Part shown: in pieces, positions 28,612 through 35,930 of the stretch | Numbering within the stretch: the first letter of the stretch is position 1 | Layout: every line of letters starts with the position of its first letter | NCBI RefSeq assembly: GCF_900104745.1 | Contig: NZ_LT629732.1 | Coordinates: 5,319,981 to 5,383,980 of the forward strand | Length of the DNA: 64,000 bases | Source of the DNA: Actinopolymorpha singaporensis | Lineage (GTDB): Bacteria > Actinomycetota > Actinomycetes > Propionibacteriales > Actinopolymorphaceae | Direction: 5' to 3' | Translations under genes and position numbers: made by a program | The notes under the pieces: generated by a model | The model's database searches: none | Seen by the model: only the letters and a program-made list of their open reading frames with translations | Told to the model about the DNA's origin: nothing

Positions 28612-29657
28612 GATGCCTCCAGATCCGTCGGGGTCGTCGCGGGCGCGGTGTCCGTTTCGGTCGTTGCAGCCGTCGGGAGTGCGCTGTCCGTCTGAGCCGC
28701 GCCGTCAGTCGACGGCGCGGCGGCCGTCGGGAGCAGGCTCACGGCGGTGTCGACCGCGGCGGCGACGTCGTCGTCGGGCGGATAGAGCAGGGAGCGCCCC
28801 ACGACCAGCCCGCGCACCGTGGGCAGGGCGAGCGCCTTAGCCCACCGCGCGTACGCCGCGTCCGGGTCGGCCGCGACCTCACCGCCGAGCAGCATCACCG
28901 GCAGGGTGGTCGCCGCGGCCACGCGTTCCATCTCGTCGGCGTCGGCGACCACGGGCAGCTTCAGCCAGGTGTAGGCGCTGGTCGTGCCGAGCCCGGCCGC
29001 GATCACCGCCGACCGCAGTACCCCCTCACCACCCAGGTCGTTGGTCAGCCGCCCGTCGAGCCGGCGGGACAGGAACGGCTCGACCAGCGCGATCCGGCCG
29101 TGCTCGGCCAGCGCACTCACCGCACGTGCACAACTTTCCAGGGTGGTGGCGGTGTCCGGGTCGGCCAGGTCGACGCGCAACAGCATCTTGCCCGCGTCCA
29201 GCCCGTGCCGGGCGATGCTCGCCGGGTCGTACGCGGTGAACCGGTCGTCCACCTCGAACGCCGCGCCCGGCAGGCCGCCGCGGTTCATCGAGCCGATGAC
29301 GACCTTGTCCTCCAGCGCACCGAGCAGCAGGAGGTCCTCGATCACGTCCGGCGCGGCGAGCACGCCGTCCACGCCCGGCCGGTCGAGCGCGACCAGCAAC
29401 CGGCCGAGCAACTCGGCCCGGTCGGCCATCGCCAGGCCTCGCCTGCCCGCGCCCAGGGCTCCGCGCGCGGGGTGGTCGGCCGCCACGATCATCAGCCGGC
29501 CGCTCGGCCCGACCAGCGGTCGGCGGCGACGACTCGCGTAGGCCCGGGCGATCGCCCCGGGATCGGTGAACCGCCTTGTGGCCAACGCCTCCACGTCGAC
29601 CGTCGCGGCCGTACGCGTGGCGGCCACCGTCTGGGCGTTCCCCACCGGACCGGTCAT
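28608..29657 (-). CDS. Cgl0158-family (beta/alpha)8-barrel protein, probable inositol-pathway aldolase
   Basis: 349 residues from ATG 29657, overlapping the iolC stop (ATGA). Barrel-type stretches include LMIVAADHPARGALG near 55, KVVIGSMNRGG near 118 and KMLLRVDLADPDT near 155, then TWLKLPVVADADE and VVGRSLLYPPDDD. The C-terminal 40 residues are Thr/Ala-rich. This family is found inside actinobacterial inositol clusters that lack iolJ, so cleavage of 5-dehydro-2-deoxygluconate 6-phosphate is the natural inference. Direct evidence for that reaction cannot be read here. Confidence 0.8.
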   Translation of the reverse strand: MTGPVGNAQTVAATRTAATVDVEALATRRFTDPGAIARAYASRRRRPLVGPSGRLMIVAADHPARGALGAGRRGLAMADRAELLGRLLVALDRPGVDGVLAAPDVIEDLLLLGALEDKVVIGSMNRGGLPGAAFEVDDRFTAYDPASIARHGLDAGKMLLRVDLADPDTATTLESCARAVSALAEHGRIALVEPFLSRRLDGRLTNDLGGEGVLRSAVIAAGLGTTSAYTWLKLPVVADADEMERVAAATTLPVMLLGGEVAADPDAAYARWAKALALPTVRGLVVGRSLLYPPDDDVAAAVDTAVSLLPTAAAPSTDGAAQTDSALPTAATTETDTAPATTPTDLEAS

Positions 29658-30598
29658 GGGGCGACCTTCGCCAGCAGAGCGTCGACCTCGGCCTCGTCGG
29701 GCATCGCGTCCGCGCACGCGAGCTGCCCCGCGACGTACGCCCCGGCGGCGTTGGCGAACCGCATCACCCGCGTCAGGTCCCAACCGGACAGAAGTCCGTG
29801 GCACAAAGCACCACCGAAGGCATCGCCGGCACCGAGCCCGTTCACCACGTCCACCGGAACCGGCGGTACGACGGTCTCCTCGGTACGCGTGCGCGCCAGC
29901 ACACCACGCGGTCCCTGCTTCACCACGGCGAGTTCCACGCCTCTGTCAAGCAGCGCTTGCGCGGCCTTGTCCGGGTCGCGGGTGCCCACGGCGACCTCGC
30001 ACTCGTCCAGGTTGCCGACCGCGACCGTGGCGTGCTCGACGGCGGTGCCGATCACCGAGCGCGCCGTCTCCACGTCGTTCCAGAACATCGGCCGGTAGTC
30101 GAGGTCGAGCACGGTGTGCGAACGATGCTCACGGGTCCGCAGCCCGGCCAGGGTCGTGGCCCGGCTGGGCTCCTCGGACAGGCCGGTGCCGGTCACCCAG
30201 AAGATCCTGGCGGCGCGGATGGCGTCGAGGTCCAGTTCCGACTCGTACAACTCCAGGTCGGGCGCCTTGGGATAGCGGTAGAAGTACAGCGGAAAGTCGT
30301 CCGGCGGAAAGATCTCGCAGAACACCACCGGCGTGGGCAGGTGCGGCACCGGCGTGACGAACCGGTCGTCCACGCCGAAGCCTCGCAGCGCCTGGTGGAT
30401 GTAGTCGCCGAAGGGATCCGCGCCGGTACGCGTGATCACCGCCGACCGCCGGCCGTGCCGGGCGGCGGCCACCGCGACGTTCGTGGCGCTGCCGCCGAGG
30501 AACTTCGCGAACGACGTCACCTCCGGCAGGCGTACACCCACGTCGTTGGGATACAGGTCGACACTGACCCGGCCCATGGTGATCAGGTCATAGCTCAC
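29654..30598 (-). CDS. iolC: 5-dehydro-2-deoxygluconokinase (PfkB family)
   Basis: Phosphorylates 5-dehydro-2-deoxy-D-gluconate. 314 residues with the PfkB signatures GGSATNVAVAAARHG near 35 and NGLGAGDAFGGALCHG near 255 (catalytic D). GRVSVDLYPND at the N-terminus is typical of IolC. It overlaps iolG upstream and the barrel-protein gene downstream by 4 bp each. Confidence 0.92.
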   Translation of the reverse strand: MSYDLITMGRVSVDLYPNDVGVRLPEVTSFAKFLGGSATNVAVAAARHGRRSAVITRTGADPFGDYIHQALRGFGVDDRFVTPVPHLPTPVVFCEIFPPDDFPLYFYRYPKAPDLELYESELDLDAIRAARIFWVTGTGLSEEPSRATTLAGLRTREHRSHTVLDLDYRPMFWNDVETARSVIGTAVEHATVAVGNLDECEVAVGTRDPDKAAQALLDRGVELAVVKQGPRGVLARTRTEETVVPPVPVDVVNGLGAGDAFGGALCHGLLSGWDLTRVMRFANAAGAYVAGQLACADAMPDEAEVDALLAKVAP

Positions 30599-31596
30599 CG
30601 GCGTACCTCCTCGATCCGCACGGGACGGTTTTCCCGACGGGACAGTTCACAGGCGTCCGCGACGTAGAACGCCTCCAGCGCGTCCTCACCGCCGCACGGC
30701 GACGGGATCCGGCCGGCCGCCACGTCGGCGAACGCCGCGAGTTCGGCGACGTAGGCGGCGGCGAAACGTTCGGCGAAGTTGGCGTACGGCCGGGACTTCG
30801 TCCCCTGCGCCCTGGGTTCGGTGGACGTCAGCGGAGCGCGGTCGTCGAGCCCGGCGACCGCGGTGCCCAGTGATCCGTGCAACTCCAGCCGTACGTCGTA
30901 ACCGGCGCCGTTGTAGCGCGACACCGCGACCGACACCAGCGTCCCGTCGTCCATAGTCAGCAGAGCGTGCCCGGTGTCCACGTCGCCGGCCGCGGCGAAG
31001 AAGTCCGCTCCCCGGTTGGCGCCGGTGGCGTGCACCTCGACGACCTCCGCACCGGTCGCCCAGCGCACCGCGTCGAAGTCGTGTACTCCGCAGTCACGGA
31101 AGATTCCGCCCGATGTGGGCAGGTACTCGGCGGGAGGCGGCGCGGGGTCGAGGGTGCAGGCCCATACCGAGTGCAGCCGGCCGAGTTCGCCGGACCGCAG
31201 CCGCTGCCTCGCCGCCTGGTAGCCGGGGTCGAAGCGGCGCTGGAAGCCGACCTGCAACGGGACCCCTGTGGCCTCGACCTCCGCGAGCACCGCGCGAGTG
31301 CCGGCAGCGTCGGGCGCGAGGGGTTTCTCACAGAAGACCGCCACGCCGGTACGGGCGGCCCGGCCCACGAGGTCGGCGTGTGCGGCGGTGGGTGCGGCGA
31401 TCACCACTCCGTCGGGCCGGGCGGCGAACAGGTCGTCGACGCTTCCTACGGGGGTGAGCCCGAAGCGGTCCGCGCAGACCTTCGCCCGGCCGGGATCGGC
31501 GTCGGCGACGAGAACGGTGTCGACACCCGGCAGATCACGCAGGGTGCCGGCGTGGAGTGCCCCGATCCGTCCGACGCCGACCAGTCCGACCTTCAT
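30595..31596 (-). CDS. iolG: Inositol 2-dehydrogenase (Gfo/Idh/MocA family)
   Basis: First gene of the inositol locus: oxidises myo-inositol to scyllo-inosose with NAD+. 333 residues. VGLVGVGRIGALHAG is the nucleotide-binding start, EKPLAPD lies near 93, VGFQRRFDPGY near 122 and DCGVHDFDAVRWA near 170 gives the D/H catalytic pair. ATG 31596 has AGAGGG upstream. A predicted promoter and palindrome lie 29-61 bp before the start. It couples to iolC by an ATGA overlap. Confidence 0.9.
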   Translation of the reverse strand: MKVGLVGVGRIGALHAGTLRDLPGVDTVLVADADPGRAKVCADRFGLTPVGSVDDLFAARPDGVVIAAPTAAHADLVGRAARTGVAVFCEKPLAPDAAGTRAVLAEVEATGVPLQVGFQRRFDPGYQAARQRLRSGELGRLHSVWACTLDPAPPPAEYLPTSGGIFRDCGVHDFDAVRWATGAEVVEVHATGANRGADFFAAAGDVDTGHALLTMDDGTLVSVAVSRYNGAGYDVRLELHGSLGTAVAGLDDRAPLTSTEPRAQGTKSRPYANFAERFAAAYVAELAAFADVAAGRIPSPCGGEDALEAFYVADACELSRRENRPVRIEEVRR

Positions 31597-31624
31597 GCCC
31601 GCCCTCTCGTCCGGGGAGTACTCG

Positions 31625-31640
31625 GGAGAGTGTTCTCTCC
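31625..31640. promoter_or_regulatory. Perfect palindrome over the predicted iol -10 box, candidate operator
   Basis: Arms GGAGAG and CTCTCC around TGTT. It covers the predicted -10 hexamer of the iolG promoter, the position expected for a repressor site. The divergent GntR protein is the obvious candidate. A second symmetric word, TGTCAGGACA, lies at 31663-31672. Confidence 0.55.
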
Positions 31641-31657
31641 TGTTACGACCGTGTCAA
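31629..31657 (-). promoter_or_regulatory. Predicted promoter of the inositol locus
   Basis: On the minus strand, a perfect -35 TTGACA (31657-31652) is followed after exactly 17 bp by AACACT (31634-31629). A start site near 31622 would leave a leader of about 25 nt before the iolG ATG. Confidence 0.6.
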
Positions 31658-31818
31658 TAGTTTGTCAGGACATTATGACGTTAGGCTGTCGGGGTGGCCG
31701 TACGGCACACTGGACGCCGACGGCGACCCAGCTGCTACCCCGTACAAGCGACCTGGACCGACCTACTTCTCCCTGCCAGAGACCTTCCGACCTCAGTGAT
31801 CCCAGCCTAGGAGCGAGC

Positions 31819-32556
31819 GTGACACCACTCGCGGTGACGGTGGACCGGCGTAGCCCGGTGCCGCTCTACTTCCAGGTGGCCGAGCAGATCGAACGCGAGA
31901 TCGTCGCCGGCCGGCTCGCACCGGGCGCCAAGCTGCCGAACGAGATCGTCCTGGCCGACCAGTTGTCCCTGTCCCGGCCGACCATGCGCCAGGCCATCCA
32001 GTACCTCGTGGACAAGGGGCTGCTGGTCCGCAAGCGCGGGGTGGGCACCCAGGTCGTCCAGTCGCAGGTACGCCGGTCGATCGAACTCTCCAGCCTGTAC
32101 GACGACCTGGTCCGCGCCGGTCAGCACCCGACGACGGTGGTGCGCGACCTGCGGCTGTGCCCGGCACCGGAAGAGGCGGCGGCCGCGCTCGGCCTGCCCG
32201 CCGAGGCGGAGGTGCTGCGGATCCGCCGGCTGCGGTACGCCCAGGACGAGCCACTGGCTCTGATGACCAACTACCTCCCACCCGGGCTGGTCGACGTGAC
32301 CGCCGAGCAGCTGCAGGCGAACGGCCTGTACGCCGTACTCCGAGGCGCGGGAATCCAGCTCCGCGTCGCCCGGCAGACGATCGGGGCGTGCGCCGCCTCG
32401 GCCGCGCAGGCGAAGGACCTGCACGAGAGCAAGGGCGCCGCGCTGCTCACCATGACCCGGACCGCGTACGACGACGTGGGCCGGGCGGTGGAGTACGGCT
32501 CACACGTCTACCGGGCCGCGAGGTACGCGTTCGAGCTCACCCTGATCGAGCGCTGA
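31819..32556 (+). CDS. GntR-family transcriptional regulator with UTRA domain
   Basis: 245 residues from GTG 31819, five bases after AGGAG; the open frame extends far upstream through iolG antisense but that part is not coding. The winged helix (about 15-80) contains VPLYFQVAEQIEREI and the recognition region LSLSRPTMRQAIQYLVDKG. The C-terminal UTRA ligand domain (about 95-240) has VLRIRRLRYAQDEPLALMTNYLP. It is divergent from iolG, so it most likely represses the locus and is released by an inositol-derived or phosphosugar ligand (inference). Confidence 0.88.
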   Translation: MTPLAVTVDRRSPVPLYFQVAEQIEREIVAGRLAPGAKLPNEIVLADQLSLSRPTMRQAIQYLVDKGLLVRKRGVGTQVVQSQVRRSIELSSLYDDLVRAGQHPTTVVRDLRLCPAPEEAAAALGLPAEAEVLRIRRLRYAQDEPLALMTNYLPPGLVDVTAEQLQANGLYAVLRGAGIQLRVARQTIGACAASAAQAKDLHESKGAALLTMTRTAYDDVGRAVEYGSHVYRAARYAFELTLIER

Positions 32557-32639
32557 CCTGACGCCGACCGGGCACCGACCATCCTCGGCCCGGAGTGACA
32601 ACCCCTTGTGAGCAACGGGTTGAGGAGAAACGAGGTCCA

Positions 32640-32770
32640 CCCGGCACCGGCGCGTCCGCGGACGGCGTACTGCTCTGCCGCTACCACCGCACCGCCGTCC
32701 ACCACAAGGGCTGGCAAGTCCGCATGAGCACCCACGGCCACCCCGAATACGTACCGCCCGAGGGGTCCGG
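32640..32770 (+). pseudogene. C-terminal remnant of a DUF222/HNH-endonuclease gene
   Basis: The plus-strand reading DGVLLCRYHRTAVHHKGW, QVRM and HPEYVPP closely matches the end of the 13E12-repeat HNH proteins that are multicopy in actinobacteria (consensus NGVLLCRYHHT..H..GWQVRM...PEFIPP). Only about 45 recognisable residues remain. The upstream DUF222 domain and HNH start are missing and there is no start codon with a ribosome site. It is a decayed fragment. Confidence 0.6.
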
Positions 32771-32797
32771 CCCACGGTCCGAGCCGCAGCGAAGAGT

Positions 32798-32819
32798 GCT
32801 CCGCCCCCGAGGGCGGGGC
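32798..32819. terminator. GC-rich hairpin downstream of gntR
   Basis: A 9-bp stem (GCTCCGCCC with GGGCGGGGC, one G-T pair) closes a CCGA loop. It lies just past the HNH remnant, 240 bp after the gntR stop. Confidence 0.45.
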
Positions 32820-32927
32820 TACGGCGTAAGACCCACAGGTTTCGGGTTGTGACCCGATCCAACGCCGACACCCGGTCCGGCACCGCTCGTGGGCCGAACG
32901 CTCCTCTGGCGTGTCACGAAACTTCGA

Positions 32928-32953
32928 GATTTCCCTGTGTATACAGGGAAATC
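32928..32953. terminator. Perfect 26-bp AT-rich palindrome between convergent genes
   Basis: Arms GATTTCCCTGT and ACAGGGAAATC are exact complements around GTAT. It is 45 bp past the stop of the ROK kinase (minus) and follows gntR (plus). As RNA it would be a tight 11-bp hairpin, so a bidirectional terminator is the simplest reading. Its low GC in this genome, and absence of a T-run, leave open a protein-binding site or element end. Confidence 0.5.
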
Positions 32954-32997
32954 CGGCCCCGGCCGAGAGGGAGTCCCGGGGGGGCCGCGCACCTCCC

Positions 32998-34041
32998 CTA
33001 GATGTCGGCCAGCCGGTCGACGCGCTCGCGCAGTCGCTCGCTCGCCGGACGGCGGCGACGACGGCGTCGGCGAAACAGCCGGATGTTCTCCCGGGCCAGG
33101 TCGGCGGCCCCGACCAGGCCGGCCTCGTTGCCCAACGCCGCGCGCTGGATCTGAGCCTCGGGGCGGAAGCCCCGTCCGGTCAGCGACCGCTTGAAAGTGT
33201 CCCGCGCCGGTGCCAGGAAGAGGTCCCCTGCCTCGGACACTCCGCCGCCGACCACGAAGGTACCCGGGTCGAACGCCGCGGCGAGATTGGCCAGTCCCAC
33301 ACCGAGCCAGCGGCCGACCTCCTCCAGCAGTTCGACCGCAACCGGGTCGCCGTCCTTGGCCGCCTCCGTCACCGAAGGCCCGGTGATCCGCAGCGGGTCG
33401 CCGCCCACCCGGTCGAGGAGGTTCTGCGCCACCGGCGAGCCGGACGCCGCGAGCTCACGGGCCTCGCGGACCAGGGAGTTGCCGCTGGCGTACTGCTCCC
33501 AGCAGCCGCGGTTGCCGCATTCGCATCGGTGCCCGCCGGGAACGATCGTCATGTGGCCGAACTCCCCTGCCACGCCGTACTTCCCGCGCAGCATCACGCC
33601 GTCGGTCACCACCGCGCCGCCGATGCCGGTGCCGAGCGTCACGCAGACCAGGTGGCTCTCCCCCTGGCCGGCACCGAACCGCCACTCCGCCCAGGCGGCC
33701 GCGTTCGCGTCGTTCTCGATGATCACCGGCAGCCGGACCCGGCGGCGCACGGCGTCCCGCAAGGGTTCGTGCCGCCAGGCCAGGTGTGGCGAGAAGAGCA
33801 CCGAGGCACCGGTCACGTCGATCCAACCGGCGGCACCGATACCGACTGCGGTCACCTCGTACCGGCTGCGCAACTCCGCCACCACGTCGGCGATGGTGTC
33901 CTCCGTGGCCTGCGGGCTGGTCGAGGGCGTGTCCCGCCGGAGACGTTCGAGGATGTTGCCCTCCGGGTCGACCACCCCGGCGGCGACCTTCGTCCCGCCG
34001 ATGTCGACCCCGACGGTCAGTGCCTGGATGAACGCCATCAT
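32998..34041 (-). CDS. ROK-family sugar kinase (glucokinase-like)
   Basis: 347 residues. The phosphate-binding loop is VGVDIGGTKVAAG, the catalytic aspartate is in IIENDANAAAW near 115 and the zinc motif is HRCECGNRGCWEQ near 172 (actinobacterial glucokinase type). GTGIGG near 140 and GGGVSEAG near 270 complete the fold. The C-terminus carries an unusual run of nine arginines. It overlaps the preceding ROK gene by 4 bp (ATGA); the two are homologous throughout, a tandem duplication. Confidence 0.88.
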   Translation of the reverse strand: MMAFIQALTVGVDIGGTKVAAGVVDPEGNILERLRRDTPSTSPQATEDTIADVVAELRSRYEVTAVGIGAAGWIDVTGASVLFSPHLAWRHEPLRDAVRRRVRLPVIIENDANAAAWAEWRFGAGQGESHLVCVTLGTGIGGAVVTDGVMLRGKYGVAGEFGHMTIVPGGHRCECGNRGCWEQYASGNSLVREARELAASGSPVAQNLLDRVGGDPLRITGPSVTEAAKDGDPVAVELLEEVGRWLGVGLANLAAAFDPGTFVVGGGVSEAGDLFLAPARDTFKRSLTGRGFRPEAQIQRAALGNEAGLVGAADLARENIRLFRRRRRRRRPASERLRERVDRLADI

Positions 34042-35075
34042 CGCCGCCGAGCGAGGTCGGCCGCCCCGATGATGCCGGCCTCGTTGCCGAGCACCGCGGG
34101 GCGGATCTCCAGGGTCGGCCGGTGGCCGCGCGCGGTGAGCTGCCGCCAGAAGGCGTTCCGGGCCGGCTCCAGCAGCAGGTCGGCCGCCTCGGAGACGCCC
34201 CCGCCGATGACCACGACGGCGGGGTCGAGTACGGCCGCCAGGGTGGCGATGCCCTCACCGAGCCAGCGGCCGAGGTCCTGGACGAGTTCGGTCGCCGCGG
34301 TGTCACCGGCCGCCGCGGCCTTGGTCACCATCGGTCCTTCGATGCGGTCGGCCTTGCCGCCGGCGAGTTCGAGCAGCGCGTCGGCCTGCGACGGGCTGGA
34401 CCGGGCGAAGTCGCGGGCCTCCCGCACGAGCGCGCGACCACTGGCGTACTGTTCCCAGCAGCCACGGTTGCCACAGCCGCACAGGTGGCCGTTGGGAACG
34501 ACCCGGAAGTGGCCGACCTCGCCGCCGACACCGAACGCGCCACGATAGAGCTCGCCGTTGAGGACCAGGCCGCCCCCGAGCCCGGTACCGATGGTGAGCA
34601 GGATCATGTCGTCGACGTCGTGTCCACCGCCGAACTGGAACTCCGCCCAGGCGGCGGCGTTCGCGTCGTTCTCCACCACGGTGGGCAGGGAGGTGCGGGC
34701 CTGCACGGCCTCCTTCAACGGCTCCTTGCGCCACGCGAGGTTGGGCGCGAACAGCACCTCGGAGCGGCTGGCGTCGACGAAGCCGGCAGCGCCGACCCCG
34801 ATCGCCTCGACCTCGCGGCCCTCCGCGCGGCTTCGGAGCTCCTTCACGACCTCGACGATCGCGGCGACGATCTCGGGTGGGCTGGTGGCGGGGGTCTCCC
34901 GGCGGCCTTCGGCGACGATCTTTCCGTTGTTGTCGACCAGCCCGGCGGCGATCTTGGTGCCGCCGACGTCCACGCCGATGGTCAGCCCGGACGAGCCTTC
35001 GACGCCGGCAGCGGCCTTCGCAGCCGTCGGCGTACTCACCGGACTCTCCTGACCGGCCTCGCGCACGTCACTCAC
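34038..35075 (-). CDS. ROK-family sugar kinase (glucokinase-like), tandem paralogue
   Basis: 345 residues from GTG 35075 with GAGAGGGG nine bases upstream. A 30-residue polar leader precedes IGVDVGGTKIAAG. VENDANAAAW supplies the catalytic aspartate, and HLCGCGNRGCWEQYASG binds zinc. First gene of the coupled pair. Both copies keep catalytic and zinc residues, so both should be active. They may differ in sugar preference (glucose, N-acetylmannosamine, or other). Confidence 0.9.
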   Translation of the reverse strand: MSDVREAGQESPVSTPTAAKAAAGVEGSSGLTIGVDVGGTKIAAGLVDNNGKIVAEGRRETPATSPPEIVAAIVEVVKELRSRAEGREVEAIGVGAAGFVDASRSEVLFAPNLAWRKEPLKEAVQARTSLPTVVENDANAAAWAEFQFGGGHDVDDMILLTIGTGLGGGLVLNGELYRGAFGVGGEVGHFRVVPNGHLCGCGNRGCWEQYASGRALVREARDFARSSPSQADALLELAGGKADRIEGPMVTKAAAAGDTAATELVQDLGRWLGEGIATLAAVLDPAVVVIGGGVSEAADLLLEPARNAFWRQLTARGHRPTLEIRPAVLGNEAGIIGAADLARRR

Positions 35076-35277
35076 GCCAGTGTGCCCCTCTCACCGTCTG
35101 TTGCAGATGCCGAAGCAATGCTCCCGGGCAGGTCCGTCGGGTGGCCGGGGCACCAGGAGCGGACCCGAGCTTCCGGCAGAGGTTATCGGGTAACGCATGC
35201 GCCGAAACCGTCGCTGTCACCCGTCGGCCGCGCGAGCCGAGCCACCGGACGCCCCCAGGGCGTACTCGGAGGGAGTC

Positions 35278-35718
35278 CTAGCTCTGCTCGACCTTCTTCT
35301 TCAGCTCTTTCAGCGCGGTGTCGATGATGACCTTCTCCGCCTTGCGCTTGATCAGACCGATCATCGGGAACGTGACGTCCACGGCCAGCCGATAGGTGAC
35401 CTCGGTGTTGCCGCGGCCCTTGTCGCGCAGGGTGTACGCGCCGTCCATCGCCTTGACGACCTTGCCCTCCACCAGGGTCCAGCGCACCTCGCGGTCGGCG
35501 TCCCAGGTGTAGCCGAGGGTGTACTCGTCCTTGATCGCACCGGCGTTCAGGACGAAGCGAACCCGCTCCGGCCGGCCAGTCCGGTCGTCGACGGAGAGCA
35601 CCTCCGCCTCCTTCACCGCTGCCGCCCAGCTCGGATAGGACTCGAAGTCGGCGATGACGGACATGATCTGCGCCGGCTCCGCCGCGATGGTGACGCTCGA
35701 GCTCGTCTGCTCTGCCAC
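35278..35718 (-). CDS. SRPBCC-family (polyketide cyclase/START-like) protein
   Basis: 146 residues forming one helix-grip domain: VTIAAEPAQIMSVIADFESYPSW at the start, a central beta sheet (YTLGYTWDADREVRWTLVEG) and the long C-terminal helix KAEKVIIDTALKELKKKVEQ. No catalytic residues can be named; such proteins bind lipids or other hydrophobic ligands. It stands 202 bp downstream of the ROK pair on the same strand direction. Confidence 0.82.
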   Translation of the reverse strand: MAEQTSSSVTIAAEPAQIMSVIADFESYPSWAAAVKEAEVLSVDDRTGRPERVRFVLNAGAIKDEYTLGYTWDADREVRWTLVEGKVVKAMDGAYTLRDKGRGNTEVTYRLAVDVTFPMIGLIKRKAEKVIIDTALKELKKKVEQS

Positions 35719-35778
35719 TGTGTCCTGCCCTCCGCCTGAACGCTACGTGTCCCCGCCTTGGCAGGTTACCGAAAAGGA

Positions 35779-35797
35779 GGTGCCGGGTCCTGGCACC
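35779..35797. terminator. Short hairpin upstream of the SRPBCC gene
   Basis: Arms GGTGCC and GGCACC with a 7-nt loop, preceded by GAAAAGGA. It could terminate transcription from the DUF3500 gene (minus strand), whose stop lies 134 bp away. Weak. Confidence 0.35.
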
Positions 35798-35930
35798 CGC
35801 CCCGGCTGGGCTCAACCGGCCACGCGGGCCGTGCGTTCGGTCGGTGCTCGCGGAACGGCCCGGGCACCTCGCTGACCAGCGTCGAAACCCGGGAGTCCCG
35901 GCCGGGCTGGTGGTCGGGCGGCGCGTCGAG

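Noticed and set aside
30877-31818. Long upstream extension of the gntR reading frame
   Set aside because: It is antisense to iolG and has no ribosome site; the regulator domain begins at GTG 31819, which has AGGAG at the right distance.
32557-32997. Possible IS200/IS605 element with guide-RNA-like end
   Set aside because: Only an HNH/DUF222 gene tail and hairpins are visible; no transposase or TnpB sequence in either strand.
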